The notes under the pieces: model-generated
The model's input: the letters and a program-made list of their open reading frames with translations, nothing else
The model's database searches: none
What the model was told of the DNA's origin: nothing
Source of the DNA: Hymenobacter translucens
Lineage (GTDB): Bacteria > Bacteroidota > Bacteroidia > Cytophagales > Hymenobacteraceae
Assembly (NCBI RefSeq): GCF_020685205.1
Contig: NZ_JAJERB010000001.1
Coordinates: 62,001-126,000, forward strand
DNA: 64,000 bases
Reading direction: 5' to 3'
In this document: one piece after another, positions 49,525-58,346 of the stretch
How positions within the stretch are numbered: the stretch's first letter is position 1
Layout: each line of letters begins with the position of its first letter
Translations under genes and position numbers: made by a program

Positions 49525-50841
49525 GTGGATTTAATCGAAGAACTGCGCTGGCGCGGCATGTTTCACGACATGATGCCGGGCACCGACGAGCACCTGCGCC
49601 GCCATGCGCCCATTACCGGCTACATTGGGTTTGACCCCACGGCCGAAAGCCTGCACATCGGCAACCTGGCCACGATTATGCTGCTGGTGCACCTGCAGCG
49701 GGCCGGGCACCGTCCGGTAGCTCTCGTGGGTGGCGCCACGGGCATGATCGGCGACCCGTCGGGCAAGTCGGCCGAGCGCAACCTGCTCGACGAGGAAACC
49801 CTGCGTCGCAACCAGGCCGGCATCCGGGCCCAGCTCGAGAAGTTTCTGGACTTTTCCGAGGGCCCCACCGGCGCGCTGGTCGTGAATAACTATGACTGGT
49901 TTAAGGAGTTCGGGTTTCTGCAGTTTCTGCGTGAGGTGGGCAAGCACCTGACGGTAAACTACATGATGGCCAAGGACTCGGTAAAGCGCCGGATCAGCCC
50001 CGACGAAAACGACACGGCCGCCCGGGCCGATGGCCTGAGCTACACTGAGTTCAGCTACCAGCTGCTGCAGGGCTACGACTTTGTGCACCTGCACAAGACC
50101 CTGGGCTGCACCCTGCAGATGGGCGCCTCCGACCAGTGGGGCAACATCACCACCGGCACCGAGCTGATCCGCCGCCTCGGCAATGCTGAAGGAACCGAAG
50201 CCAAGGCCTTTGCCCTCACCGGCCAGCTCATCACCAAGGCCGATGGCACCAAGTACGGCAAAAGCGAAACCGGCACCGTCTGGCTCGACGCCCGCATGAC
50301 CTCGCCCTACCAGTTCTACCAGTTCTTCCTGCGGGCCGAGGACGCCGATGCACCCCGTCTGATCCGCGTGTTCACCTTGCTGACCGAGGACGAAATCAAG
50401 GCGCTGGAGGCCGAGCACGCCGCCGCCCCTCACCTGCGCACCCTGCAGAAAGCCCTGGCCAAAGACGTCACCATCCGGGTGCACTCCGAGGCAGCCTACG
50501 AAGCGGCGGTGGCCGCATCCCAGGTTTTGTTTGGCGGCGGGGAGCTCGGCTCGCTCGACGAGGCCACCCTGCTCGACGTGTTTGCCGGGGAGCCGCAGGT
50601 TGAGGTCTCGCACGCGCTGCTTTCGGAGCTGAACGTTATCAGCCTGCTGAGCGAAGCCACCAGCGGCGTCATCTTCGCCTCCAAGGGCGAGGCCCGGAAG
50701 ATGATTCAGAACGGGGGCGTGAGCCTGAACCGCCAGAAGGCCACGCTGGAGCAGATGGCCCTGGATACGCCTCTGCTACTTGATAAGTACATCGTGGCCC
50801 AGAAGGGCAAGAAGAGCTACTTCCTGATCAAGCTGGTATAG
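49525..50841 (+). CDS. tyrS: Tyrosyl-tRNA synthetase
   Basis: Charges tRNA-Tyr in the cytoplasm. The class I signature is SLHIGNL (HIGN at residues 44-47); the KMSKS-like loop is KYGKS (near 243). A C-terminal S4-type RNA-binding domain is seen in [16 protein letters not shown]. It has 438 residues, normal for TyrRS. The start is GTG 49525: an in-frame stop lies just upstream and GAAGGAG overlaps it. Its leader carries the same 33-bp arm as holA. Confidence 0.96.
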   Translation: MDLIEELRWRGMFHDMMPGTDEHLRRHAPITGYIGFDPTAESLHIGNLATIMLLVHLQRAGHRPVALVGGATGMIGDPSGKSAERNLLDEETLRRNQAGIRAQLEKFLDFSEGPTGALVVNNYDWFKEFGFLQFLREVGKHLTVNYMMAKDSVKRRISPDENDTAARADGLSYTEFSYQLLQGYDFVHLHKTLGCTLQMGASDQWGNITTGTELIRRLGNAEGTEAKAFALTGQLITKADGTKYGKSETGTVWLDARMTSPYQFYQFFLRAEDADAPRLIRVFTLLTEDEIKALEAEHAAAPHLRTLQKALAKDVTIRVHSEAAYEAAVAASQVLFGGGELGSLDEATLLDVFAGEPQVEVSHALLSELNVISLLSEATSGVIFASKGEARKMIQNGGVSLNRQKATLEQMALDTPLLLDKYIVAQKGKKSYFLIKLV

Positions 50842-50861
50842 CCCGCTGCACAGCCGCCAAC

Positions 50862-50896
50862 GAAAAAGGGAGCCCCGGACGGGACTCCCTTTTTTA
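50862..50896 (+). terminator. Terminator after tyrS
   Basis: Imperfect stem AAAAAGGGAG ... CTCCCTTTTT with a long T-run at 50889-50895. Confidence 0.85.
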
Positions 50897-50904
50897 GTAA
50901 CTCA

Positions 50905-50927
50905 AAAGCGGCCTTGGGAGCCGCTTT
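50905..50927 (-). terminator. Terminator of the histone-like gene
   Basis: Stem AAAGCGGC/GCCGCTTT (50905-50912 with 50920-50927) four bp past the stop codon of the gene at 50931. Confidence 0.75.
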
Positions 50928-50930
50928 GAC

Positions 50931-51230
50931 TTACTTCTTCTTAGCAGCGGGGGCAGCCTTCTTGGCACCACCAGCGGCAGCACCAGCTTTCTTGGCGCCA
51001 CCAGCGGCACCAGCGGCCTTCTTAGCACCACCGGCAGCGGCACCAGCGGCTTCGCCACCCGTGTTCTTCATGTTCTGCACTTCCGAACGGATTTGCTGAG
51101 CCATGTTCTTCAGTTCCTGCATACCCTTGCGCACGCGGGTACCGGCAGCCGAGTTGCTCTTGTCGTAGAACTTCTCGAAGTCACCTTCCAGCGACTTAAC
51201 CAGATCATGCAGTTTGCCAAAATTGTTCAT
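50931..51230 (-). CDS. Histone H1-like DNA-binding protein
   Basis: A 99-residue basic protein that probably compacts DNA. The first 60 residues form a predicted helical domain (FGKLHDLVKSLEGDFEKFYDK, then AAGTRVRKGMQELKNMAQQI). The tail is a repetitive Lys/Ala/Gly stretch of repeated GGAKKA motifs, like the C-terminus of eukaryotic histone H1 and chlamydial Hc1. No enzyme domain is present. It is monocistronic with an AT-rich upstream region, unusual in this GC-rich window. Confidence 0.9.
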   Translation of the reverse strand: MNNFGKLHDLVKSLEGDFEKFYDKSNSAAGTRVRKGMQELKNMAQQIRSEVQNMKNTGGEAAGAAAGGAKKAAGAAGGAKKAGAAAGGAKKAAPAAKKK

Positions 51231-51412
51231 TTGAGGGGGGGTTGTTTGGTGTGGAACATTGTGTTTGACCGGGCCTAATATACAGGGATTTCAAATACAA
51301 GCAATAGTTCAATTTTTTTTTAAAAGCCCCTCAGCCTGCTCCAAAAGCAATTTTTTGCTTACCCTCCTCCCCTTCACCAGGTAAGATAACCGCCTGACTT
51401 CTGGGAATTGTT

Positions 51413-51453
51413 CAAAAAACAACCCCGGCCGCGAGGTTCGCAGCCGGGGTTTT
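51413..51453 (-). terminator. Terminator of the SPT-like gene
   Basis: Stem AACCCCGGC/GCCGGGGTT (51421-51429 with 51443-51451) followed on the minus strand by a T-run. Confidence 0.88.
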
Positions 51454-51482
51454 CAGGATCTGGACCTTGGGCAGGTAGCCGG

Positions 51483-52721
51483 CTAGGCCGGAACCTGGGC
51501 TTTGGAATAAAGTCCCTTATCAAGCTTGGCGGCCACGGCCTCGAAGGCCACAATCGTTTCGCGCACGTCTTCCAGCGTGTGCACGGCCGTAGGAATCAGG
51601 CGCAGCATAATCACGCCCTTGGGCACCACCGGATACACTACGATGGAACAGAAAATACCGTGATTCTCACGTAGATCGAAGGTTATCTGGGTTGCGTCGG
51701 GAATTTCGCCGTTGAGGAACACCGGCGTTACCGGCGACTTGGTCGTGCCCAGGTTGAAGCCCTTTTCGCGCAATCCGCTCTGCAGGGCCCGCACGATGGT
51801 CCAGAGGTTGTCTTTCAGCTCCGGCTGGGTGCGCAGCAGCTCCAGGCGCTTCAAAGCGCCCACTACGAGCGGCATGGGCAGGGATTTGGCGAAAATCTGG
51901 CTCCGCATGTTGTAGCGCAAATATTCAATTACGCTTTCGGGTCCGGCCACGAAGGCACCGATGCTGGCCATGCTCTTGGCAAACGTCGAAAAATAGAGGT
52001 CAATGCCGTCCTGAATGCCTTGTTCTTCGCCCGTTCCGGCCCCCGTGGCGCCCATTGTGCCGAATCCGTGGGCATCATCGACGAACAGACGGAACTGGAA
52101 TTTCTCTTTCAGCGCGAGCACGCCCTTCAGGTCGCCCTGGTTGCCGGACATGCCGAATACGCCCTCAGTGATGACCAGAATGCCACCGCCGGATTCATTG
52201 GTCAGGCGGGTAGCGCGCTCCAGCTGCTTTTCCAAGCTGCCCATATCGTTGTGGGTGTACACAAACCGCTTGCCGGCGTGCAGGCGCACCCCGTCGATGA
52301 TGCAGGCGTGCGACTCGGCGTCGTACACAATCACGTCGTGGCGGTTTACCAGCGCGTCGATAATCGAAACCACGCCCTGGTAGCCGAAGTTGAGCAGCAG
52401 GCAGTCGGGCTTCTGCACAAACTCCGCCAGCTCATTTTCCAGCTGCTCGTGCAGGTTCGAGTTGCCGCTCATGATGCGTGCACCCATCGGCAGACCCATG
52501 CCGTACTCCGCTGCTCCGTCGACGTCGGCCTGCCGCACGGCGGGGTGGTTGGCCAGGCCCAGGTAGTTGTTGAGGCTCCAGGTCAGCACCTCTTTACCGC
52601 GAAAAATCATCCGGGGCTTGATTTCGCCTTCCAGCTTGGGGAAGGTAAAGTAGCCGTGCGCATAGTGCGAGTGGCTGCCCAGCGGGCCGCGGTTAGAGGC
52701 AATCTTCTCGAAAAGATCCAC
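51483..52721 (-). CDS. Serine palmitoyltransferase-like PLP enzyme (alpha-oxoamine synthase family)
   Basis: A 412-residue PLP-dependent enzyme that joins an acyl-CoA to an amino acid with decarboxylation. The fold-type I core shows NNYLGLANHP, ARIMSGNSNLHEQLE, DAESHACIIDG, FVDDAHGFGTMG with the PLP-binding Asp and His, and STFAKSMASIGAF whose Lys forms the Schiff base. Bacteroidota use such an enzyme to start sphingolipid synthesis, the likely role here; AONS or KBL activity cannot be excluded from sequence alone. It is divergent from accC and has its own promoter. Confidence 0.88.
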   Translation of the reverse strand: MDLFEKIASNRGPLGSHSHYAHGYFTFPKLEGEIKPRMIFRGKEVLTWSLNNYLGLANHPAVRQADVDGAAEYGMGLPMGARIMSGNSNLHEQLENELAEFVQKPDCLLLNFGYQGVVSIIDALVNRHDVIVYDAESHACIIDGVRLHAGKRFVYTHNDMGSLEKQLERATRLTNESGGGILVITEGVFGMSGNQGDLKGVLALKEKFQFRLFVDDAHGFGTMGATGAGTGEEQGIQDGIDLYFSTFAKSMASIGAFVAGPESVIEYLRYNMRSQIFAKSLPMPLVVGALKRLELLRTQPELKDNLWTIVRALQSGLREKGFNLGTTKSPVTPVFLNGEIPDATQITFDLRENHGIFCSIVVYPVVPKGVIMLRLIPTAVHTLEDVRETIVAFEAVAAKLDKGLYSKAQVPA

Positions 52722-52803
52722 AGAGGAACAGGTTAAATGTGAATGAAATTAGTGAAGCGTGGGTGCGCCAGCTGCCGTAAATAGACACTATTCGGGCAAT
52801 TCG

Positions 52804-52834
52804 CAAAGGTAGCGGGCAGAGCCGAGGCATCCAA
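52804..52834 (-). promoter_or_regulatory. Promoter of the SPT-like gene
   Basis: Minus-strand TTG (52834-52832), a 20-bp spacer and TACCTTTG (52811-52804) match the Bacteroidota TTG / TAnnTTTG promoter. It gives a leader of about 75 bases before ATG 52721. Confidence 0.65.
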
Positions 52835-53003
52835 CTATCCGGCCCGGCCTCGGAAAATCGGTCAGCGCGTTTTACGGACCCGCCGCAAACGCGTTTCTTT
52901 GAGCTTCCAAATGGTTTCTGCTCATTCCTCCGGGGCCCGGCCAGATCAAAGAGGCCGCGCTTTGAAAGAATCCTTCCTGCCCGACTTCCCACCCATATCA
53001 CTA

Positions 53004-54512
53004 ATGAAACAGATCAAGAAGCTCCTGGTTGCCAACCGTGGTGAAATTGCCCTGCGCGTGCTGCGCTCGGCCAAGGAAATGGGCATTCAGACCGTAGCCA
53101 TCTACAGCACCGCCGACCGCAACGCCCTGCACGTGCGCTATGCCGATGAGGCCGTGTGCGTGGGCGGGCCCCAGTCGTCGGAAAGCTACCTGCGCGGCGA
53201 CGCCATCCTGGAAGCCTGCCGCCGCCTGGGCGTAGACGCCATTCACCCGGGCTACGGCTTCCTGTCGGAAAACGCGGAATTCGCCCGATTGGTCACGGAA
53301 GCGGGCCTGATCTTCGTCGGCCCCTCCCCCGAGGCCATGAACATCATGGGCGACAAGCTCTCGGCCAAGCAGGCCGTGAAGGCCTACAACATTCCCTTGG
53401 TGCCGGGCACCGACGAGGCGATTTCCGATGTGGAGGAAGCCAAGCGTATTGCCGCCGAAGTTGGTTTTCCGATCCTGATCAAAGCGTCCGCCGGCGGGGG
53501 CGGCAAGGGCATGCGCATCGTGAACTCGGCCGCCGAGTTTGAGGAGCAGATGCAGCTGGCCATCAACGAGGCTACCTCGGCCTTTGGCGACGGCTCGGTA
53601 TTCATTGAGAAGTTCGTAACCGGCCCGCGCCACATCGAGATTCAGGTGCTGGGCGACGAGCACGGCAACATCGTGCACCTGTTTGAGCGGGAATGCTCGA
53701 TTCAGCGCCGCCACCAGAAGGTAATCGAGGAAGCGCCTTCGTCCGTACTCACGCCCGAGCTGCGCGCCCGGATGGGGCAGTGCGCCGTGGACGTGGCCCG
53801 GGCCTGCGACTACACCGGGGCCGGCACCGTGGAGTTTCTGCTCGACGAGCAGCGCAACTTCTACTTCCTGGAGATGAACACCCGCCTGCAGGTGGAGCAT
53901 CCCGTCACGGAGCAGATTACCGGCCTGGATCTGGTAAAGGAGCAGATCCGGGTGGCGCAGGGCCTGCCCCTGCCCTTTTCGCAGCAGGACCTGACCATCA
54001 CCGGCCACGCCCTGGAGCTGCGCGTCTACGCCGAAGACCCGCAGAACAACTTCCTTCCCGACATCGGCACGCTCACGACCTACGTGCGCCCCCAGGGCCC
54101 CGGTGTGCGCGTCGACGACGGCTTCGAGCAGGGAATGGACATTCCAATCTACTACGACCCGATGATTGCCAAGCTCGTCACCTTTGGGAAAGACCGGCAG
54201 GAGGCCATTGAGCGGATGCTGCGCGCCATCGACGAGTACCAGATTACCGGCATCCAGACCACCCTGGGCTTTGGGCGCTACGTGCTCCAGCACCCGGCCT
54301 TTGTCAGCGGCGACTTCGACACGAACTTTATCCGGGACCATTTCTCGCCCACGGCCATTGCCGACGCCGCTCCCCAGGGCCCGACCACCGAAAAGCTGGC
54401 CGCCGTGCTTACCGCCATGCTGCTGACTGAGAAGAAGCCCGCCCCGGCTACCGCAGCTGATTCGGCTGCGTCGGTTTCCAACTGGAAGCGCAACCGGACC
54501 GGCATTCGCTAG
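53004..54512 (+). CDS. accC: Acetyl-CoA carboxylase, biotin carboxylase subunit
   Basis: Carboxylates biotin on its carrier protein using ATP and bicarbonate, the first half of malonyl-CoA synthesis. Motifs are the N-terminal KKLLVANRGEIALRVLRSA, HPGYGFLSENAEFA, the ATP-grasp glycine loop KASAGGGGKGMR, FLEMNTRLQVEHPVTE with catalytic residues, and a C-terminal domain up to residue 450. The tail (about 455-502) is low-complexity. ATG 53004 is chosen; the open frame to 52899 has no family-like sequence. accB is not adjacent, so this may be a stand-alone gene or the biotin carboxylase of a related acyl-CoA carboxylase. Confidence 0.92.
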   Translation: MKQIKKLLVANRGEIALRVLRSAKEMGIQTVAIYSTADRNALHVRYADEAVCVGGPQSSESYLRGDAILEACRRLGVDAIHPGYGFLSENAEFARLVTEAGLIFVGPSPEAMNIMGDKLSAKQAVKAYNIPLVPGTDEAISDVEEAKRIAAEVGFPILIKASAGGGGKGMRIVNSAAEFEEQMQLAINEATSAFGDGSVFIEKFVTGPRHIEIQVLGDEHGNIVHLFERECSIQRRHQKVIEEAPSSVLTPELRARMGQCAVDVARACDYTGAGTVEFLLDEQRNFYFLEMNTRLQVEHPVTEQITGLDLVKEQIRVAQGLPLPFSQQDLTITGHALELRVYAEDPQNNFLPDIGTLTTYVRPQGPGVRVDDGFEQGMDIPIYYDPMIAKLVTFGKDRQEAIERMLRAIDEYQITGIQTTLGFGRYVLQHPAFVSGDFDTNFIRDHFSPTAIADAAPQGPTTEKLAAVLTAMLLTEKKPAPATAADSAASVSNWKRNRTGIR

Positions 54513-54534
54513 CAGTGCGGCCACTCCGAAAAGC

Positions 54535-54567
54535 AAAAGCCCGGCTCATCGTGAGCCGGGCTTTTTT
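54535..54567 (+). terminator. Terminator after accC
   Basis: 14-bp perfect stem (54535-54548 with 54552-54565, AAAAGCCCGGCTCA/TGAGCCGGGCTTTT) with a 3-base loop and T-run. Confidence 0.93.
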
Positions 54568-54597
54568 GTCGCCATTGCGGCCGGTCTGAGCTGCTTC

Positions 54598-55041
54598 TTA
54601 CGACAGCAGCCGGGCCTGGTGCGCGGCATTAATCAGCGCGGGCGCGTTTTTCAGCGTTGCCAGCACCACTTCCTTGGCCGCCTGCCGCAGCTCGTCCCGG
54701 CTGATGTCGCGGGCTTCTTCCTGCACTAGTTCTGATAGCGCCTGAAACGCAAACGTGAGGGCCTGGCGCTTGGGCCGCTCGGCCCGGATTTCCTTATACA
54801 CTTCGTCGAAGTGGGCCCGGATCTTCAGGCGGCGAAGATGAAACACCGAGTCGCTGGCCACGTGGGGCTGGATCGTGTCGAGCAGCCTGAGCAGGGGCCG
54901 CATCTGCACGGCCTTGGATACGACTGCCCCACCCAGGCGCTGCCGCCTTGATACCTTGTCATCCAAATGCACTGTCTCAGCCAGCGTAGGCTCCAGCGTA
55001 GAGTTCATGGATTCCGGGTCGTGGGAATCAGCAAGTGCCAT
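54598..55041 (-). CDS. Conserved-looking hypothetical protein
   Basis: About 147 residues from ATG 55041 (MALADSHDPESMNS); the frame is open to 55113. It is soluble and mainly helical, with basic patches (SRRQRLGG, HLRRLKIRAHFDEVYKEIRAERPKRQ) and no signal peptide or known domain. It lies 78 bp downstream of bshB1 in the same direction. The leader just before the start, on the coding strand, contains TTACTTCTTACTATTTCACC, closely similar to the holA/tyrS leader arm. Confidence 0.7.
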   Translation of the reverse strand: MALADSHDPESMNSTLEPTLAETVHLDDKVSRRQRLGGAVVSKAVQMRPLLRLLDTIQPHVASDSVFHLRRLKIRAHFDEVYKEIRAERPKRQALTFAFQALSELVQEEARDISRDELRQAAKEVVLATLKNAPALINAAHQARLLS

Positions 55042-55070
55042 CGGTGAAATAGTAAGAAGTAATAGAATTG
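55042..55070 (-). repeat. Leader stretch similar to the holA/tyrS arm
   Basis: Coding-strand sequence directly before ATG 55041 reads CAATTCTATTACTTCTTACT followed by ATTTCACCG, sharing the CAATTCT and CTTACTA blocks of the 33-bp arms. Similarity is partial. Confidence 0.45.
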
Positions 55071-55119
55071 GTTTATTGGTCGGCTGACGCTCAAGATAAG
55101 CAGGAGCCGGCAATGGTTG

Positions 55120-55836
55120 CTACTTCAACGCGGCAAGATCCAGAACCCCAATCGGCCGCTCCACGGTAAAGCCTTCCCCGAACTCCACCCCGATGGCGTG
55201 CCCGAACTCCCGGGCCCGTCCTTCCACGAAGTGCCAGAACTCGGGCGAGGAAATATGGGTGTGGGGCTGCCCGTCGGCCACGTTGAACTGGGAGCCGTAC
55301 GCAGCCACTGAGGCGCGCTTGGTTTCCCAGTGGGCCGAGATGTCCACCACGAAGTCGGGCTTGATGTAGCGGTCCTGGATGAAATGGTACACCTGCTTCG
55401 GCCGCCACGCTGCCTGGGGCTGCCCGTCGGCGCCTACGGTCTCAATCATCTTCAGCCCGGCCAGAAAGCACGACTCCGAGGCCAGCTGGGAGCCGCGGCC
55501 GTGGTCGGGGTGCCGGTCGTAGATGGCGTTACAGAGCACTACCTCGGGCTGGTAGCGGCGCACGGCGGCAATGACGGGCAGCTGATGCTCCCGGTCGTTG
55601 CGGAAAAAGCCGTCGGGCAAACCCAGGTTTTCGCGCGCGCTCAGCCCCAGGATTTCCGCCGCTGCCGCGGCCTCCGCCGCCCGGGTCTGGGGCGTACCGC
55701 GGGTACCCAGCTCGCCCCGGGTCAGATCCACCACGCCTACTTTTTTGCCCTGGGCAATGGCCAGAGCCAGGGTACCCCCGCAACAAAGCTCGGCGTCGTC
55801 GGGGTGCGAAGCCAGCACCAGAATGTCAAGTTTCAT
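55120..55836 (-). CDS. bshB1: Bacillithiol biosynthesis deacetylase BshB1
   Basis: Removes the acetyl group from GlcNAc-malate in synthesis of bacillithiol, a low-molecular-weight thiol used by Bacteroidota and Firmicutes. It is a LmbE/PIG-L-fold zinc hydrolase with HPDDAE (residues 11-16) and YDRHPDHGRG as zinc-binding motifs, plus TRGELGTRGT. The 238-residue length is typical. It lies downstream of an M23 peptidase gene with a 149-bp gap holding an AAGACC-type leader repeat; no other bsh gene is in view. Confidence 0.95.
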   Translation of the reverse strand: MKLDILVLASHPDDAELCCGGTLALAIAQGKKVGVVDLTRGELGTRGTPQTRAAEAAAAAEILGLSARENLGLPDGFFRNDREHQLPVIAAVRRYQPEVVLCNAIYDRHPDHGRGSQLASESCFLAGLKMIETVGADGQPQAAWRPKQVYHFIQDRYIKPDFVVDISAHWETKRASVAAYGSQFNVADGQPHTHISSPEFWHFVEGRAREFGHAIGVEFGEGFTVERPIGVLDLAALK

Positions 55837-55843
55837 ATTGTTC

Positions 55844-55878
55844 GGGGTCTTGGGGTCTTGGGTGCTTTGGGTCTTGGA
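55844..55878 (-). repeat. AAGACC-type leader repeat before bshB1
   Basis: On the coding strand three motifs of the form CCAAGACC(C) end about 8 bp before ATG 55836. A partner (55954-55980) just after the M23 stop codon reads GGGGTCTT on the same strand, so the two can pair in mRNA. Confidence 0.8.
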
Positions 55879-55985
55879 TAAGTAGATGGGCCAGGGAGGT
55901 CTAGTAAGAAAATAGAACCTACATGACCGACTGGATATAGACTTTTCAAAAATCTAAGACCCCAGAACCCCACCATCCAAGCTCC

Positions 55986-57098
55986 CTACTTAATCCGTAG
56001 CGTCCGGCCGGGGCGCAGCACCCGGGAATTACCGTTCAGACGCCGCAGCTGGGCCTGGGACACGCCGTACTTATCAGCTATTTCCGAAAGCGTGTCGCCG
56101 TTGCGGATGCGGTGCGTGACCACCCGCCGGGCGGCCGACGGGCCCGAACCCGACCGTTTGGCCCGGGCTTTGGCGGCCAGGGCCTTGCTGTAGTAGGCAA
56201 ACAGAGCCGAGGTAATCTGGAAGTTGTCTTGGCGCAGCTTGTAGTCGGGAAAGTCGTACACCCGCTCCGGGTCGATGGGGTTGCCCTCGTAGCGCACCTC
56301 GTAGTGCAGGTGGGAGCCGGTGCTGCGGCCGGTGCTGCCGCCCAGGCCGATTACCTGCCCGGCTTTCACAAACGTACCCGGCGCCACCAATTGCCGGCTG
56401 AGGTGCCCGTAGAGTGTCTCCAGGCCGTTGTAGTGGCGCACCAGCAGGTAGTAGCCGTAGCCGCTGCCGTCGTATTTGGCAATGCGCACCACGCCGTCGA
56501 ACGCGGCCCGCACCGTGTCGCCGGTATTCAGGTCCAGGTCCACGCCATAATGCCAGCGGTAGCCGCGGAAGCCGAAGTCCGACGTCAGGGGTGTGGTTTT
56601 CAGGGGCATCTTGGCAAAGCGCTGCTTTTGCGGCTCAATCAGGGCCACGTTGAGCGTGTCGCGCAGGCGGCGCCCGTCCACCCGGTACGGGTTGATGTTA
56701 TGGGTGTCCCAGATAGCGTAATAGCCGGCCACCTTCACCCAGGAGGAATCAATGAGTACCTCTTCCGACATCTCCACAATCTGGGGCTCTCCCTCGTCGA
56801 GCGTGGCGGTATCCTCGCTCACGATGGAAAGCTTCTTGGCCGGGTTGAAGAAGATGGATTTCGCCGCATCCGACGCGTCGTCGGGCAGGTCCTCGGTTTC
56901 AATCAGCACCGTGGTATCGGGCCGCACATAGCGGATGGTGGGCGACTTCACCCGGAAGAAATCCTTGTTGCGACCCGCCGAGCCGGCCTTGGCCCGGGGC
57001 TGGGGGGCCTTCCGCCGCTGCGCCAGCCCCGGCGTCGAGGCCAGCAGCAACAGCAGCAAAACCAGGGTCAGCCACCCATATTTGATTAAACTCAGCAA
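55986..57098 (-). CDS. M23 peptidase (LytM) with C-terminal LysM domain
   Basis: A 370-residue cell-wall hydrolase or its regulator. A signal peptide (LVLLLLLLASTPGLA, near residue 27) is followed by an N-terminal region, then the peptidase M23 domain (about 170-280) with zinc-site motifs HYGVDLD and HLHYE, and a C-terminal LysM peptidoglycan-binding domain (about 327-370, HRIRNGDTLSEIADKYGVSQAQLRRLNG). The metal residues look intact, so it may be catalytic. It lies between trxB and bshB1, separated from both by inverted repeats. Confidence 0.93.
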   Translation of the reverse strand: MLSLIKYGWLTLVLLLLLLASTPGLAQRRKAPQPRAKAGSAGRNKDFFRVKSPTIRYVRPDTTVLIETEDLPDDASDAAKSIFFNPAKKLSIVSEDTATLDEGEPQIVEMSEEVLIDSSWVKVAGYYAIWDTHNINPYRVDGRRLRDTLNVALIEPQKQRFAKMPLKTTPLTSDFGFRGYRWHYGVDLDLNTGDTVRAAFDGVVRIAKYDGSGYGYYLLVRHYNGLETLYGHLSRQLVAPGTFVKAGQVIGLGGSTGRSTGSHLHYEVRYEGNPIDPERVYDFPDYKLRQDNFQITSALFAYYSKALAAKARAKRSGSGPSAARRVVTHRIRNGDTLSEIADKYGVSQAQLRRLNGNSRVLRPGRTLRIK

Positions 57099-57110
57099 AA
57101 GGCGAAGGGG

Positions 57111-57221
57111 GTGAAGTGAAGGAATGATGCGTAGTAAATGAGCGAATGAGGGCTTTTATTGTCCCAGCAGGCCAGGTTAAGGCCGCCGGCACATCCCTCA
57201 TTCACGCATTCGCTTGCTCAC
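57111..57221. repeat. Inverted GAATGA-type arms in the trxB-M23 gap
   Basis: 57111-57152 (GTGAAGTGAAGGAATGATGC and AGCGAATGAGGG) and 57195-57221 (CCCTCATTCACGCATTCGCT) are imperfect inverted arms built from a GAATGA-type unit, one at the trxB stop and one about 12 bp before the M23 start. Confidence 0.75.
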
Positions 57222-58163
57222 CTAGTGGCCCAGCGCGGCGAGGTAGCGCTCCGCGTCGAGGGCAGCCATGCAGCCGGAGCCGGCGGCTGTCACGGCCTGG
57301 CGGTAGGTGTAGTCCTGCACGTCGCCGCAGGCAAACACGCCGTCGACGTTGGTGCGGGCCGTGCCGGGAATCGTTTTCAGGTAGCCCTGCTCGTCGTGGT
57401 GCAGGTAGGGCTGGAAGATCTTGGAGTTGGGCTCGTGCCCGATGGCCACGAAAAAGCCCTCAATCGGAATTTCGCGGGTTTCGTGGGTCAGCAGGTTTTT
57501 CACCCGCACACCTTCCACGCCGTGCTCCCCCAGGATTTCGTCGGTGGCCGTATTCCAGAGCACCTCGATCTTGGGGTTGTCGATAACCCGCTTCTGCATG
57601 ATCTTGGAAGCGCGCATCTCGCCCTTGCGTACCAGCATGTACACCTTCGAGCACAGATTGGCCAGGTAAGTAGCCTCCTCGGCCGCGGTGTCGCCGGCCC
57701 CCACAATGGCGACGTCCTTGCCCCGGTAAAAGAATCCGTCGCATACGGCGCAGGCCGAAACGCCCGAGCCGTTCAGCCGGGCTTCCGACTCCAGCCCCAG
57801 CCACTTGGCCGACGCTCCCGTGGCAATAATGACGGTGTCGGCGGTCAGCTCAGTGCTTTCGTCGATGGTAACGCGGTGCGGGTGGCCCGAGAAGTCGACT
57901 GCTGTAGCCAAACCGTAGCGGATGTCGGTGCCAAAGCGGGCGGCCTGCTTTTTCAGGTCTTCCATCATCTCCGGACCCATGATGCCGTCGGGGTAACCAG
58001 GAAAGTTCTCCACGTCGTTGGTGATGGTCAGCTGACCGCCGGGCTGCAGGCCCTGGTACATGACGGGCTGCATGTTGGCCCGGGCCGCATAGATGGCCGC
58101 CGTATAGCCAGCCGGACCCGACCCGATAATCAGGCACTTTATGTGTTCAGGAGTGGTGCTCAT
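57222..58163 (-). CDS. trxB: Thioredoxin reductase
   Basis: NADPH-dependent flavoenzyme that reduces thioredoxin. FAD-binding GSGPAGYTAA (residues 14-23), redox cysteines Cys138 and Cys141 in ACAVCDG, an NADPH site VGAGDTAAEEA and a second FAD motif FACGDVQD are all visible. ATG 58163 gives 313 residues, the usual length; the frame is open to 58328 without matching sequence. Confidence 0.96.
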   Translation of the reverse strand: MSTTPEHIKCLIIGSGPAGYTAAIYAARANMQPVMYQGLQPGGQLTITNDVENFPGYPDGIMGPEMMEDLKKQAARFGTDIRYGLATAVDFSGHPHRVTIDESTELTADTVIIATGASAKWLGLESEARLNGSGVSACAVCDGFFYRGKDVAIVGAGDTAAEEATYLANLCSKVYMLVRKGEMRASKIMQKRVIDNPKIEVLWNTATDEILGEHGVEGVRVKNLLTHETREIPIEGFFVAIGHEPNSKIFQPYLHHDEQGYLKTIPGTARTNVDGVFACGDVQDYTYRQAVTAAGSGCMAALDAERYLAALGH

Positions 58164-58291
58164 GACAAGTAGAATACAGAAGTAAACCGCAAAGATAATT
58201 ACCCGGCTGCTGCCAGGGCTATCTTTAGGCGGCAGGGTTGGAAAACGGTCCGGCAATGCGCCAAGGAATGACTCAGTCGGTGCCGGCCGGC

Positions 58292-58326
58292 AACAAAAAA
58301 CCCCAACGGCAGGGCTGGGGTTTTTC
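58292..58326 (-). terminator. Terminator after rpoD
   Basis: Stem AAAAACCCCA/TGGGGTTTTT (58296-58305 with 58316-58325) 22 bp past the sigma-factor stop codon. Confidence 0.85.
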
Positions 58327-58346
58327 AAAGTGGATAAGTAATGCCG

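Noticed and set aside
53001-54536. 511-codon minus-strand ORF opposite accC
   Set aside because: Antisense shadow of a well-conserved biotin carboxylase.
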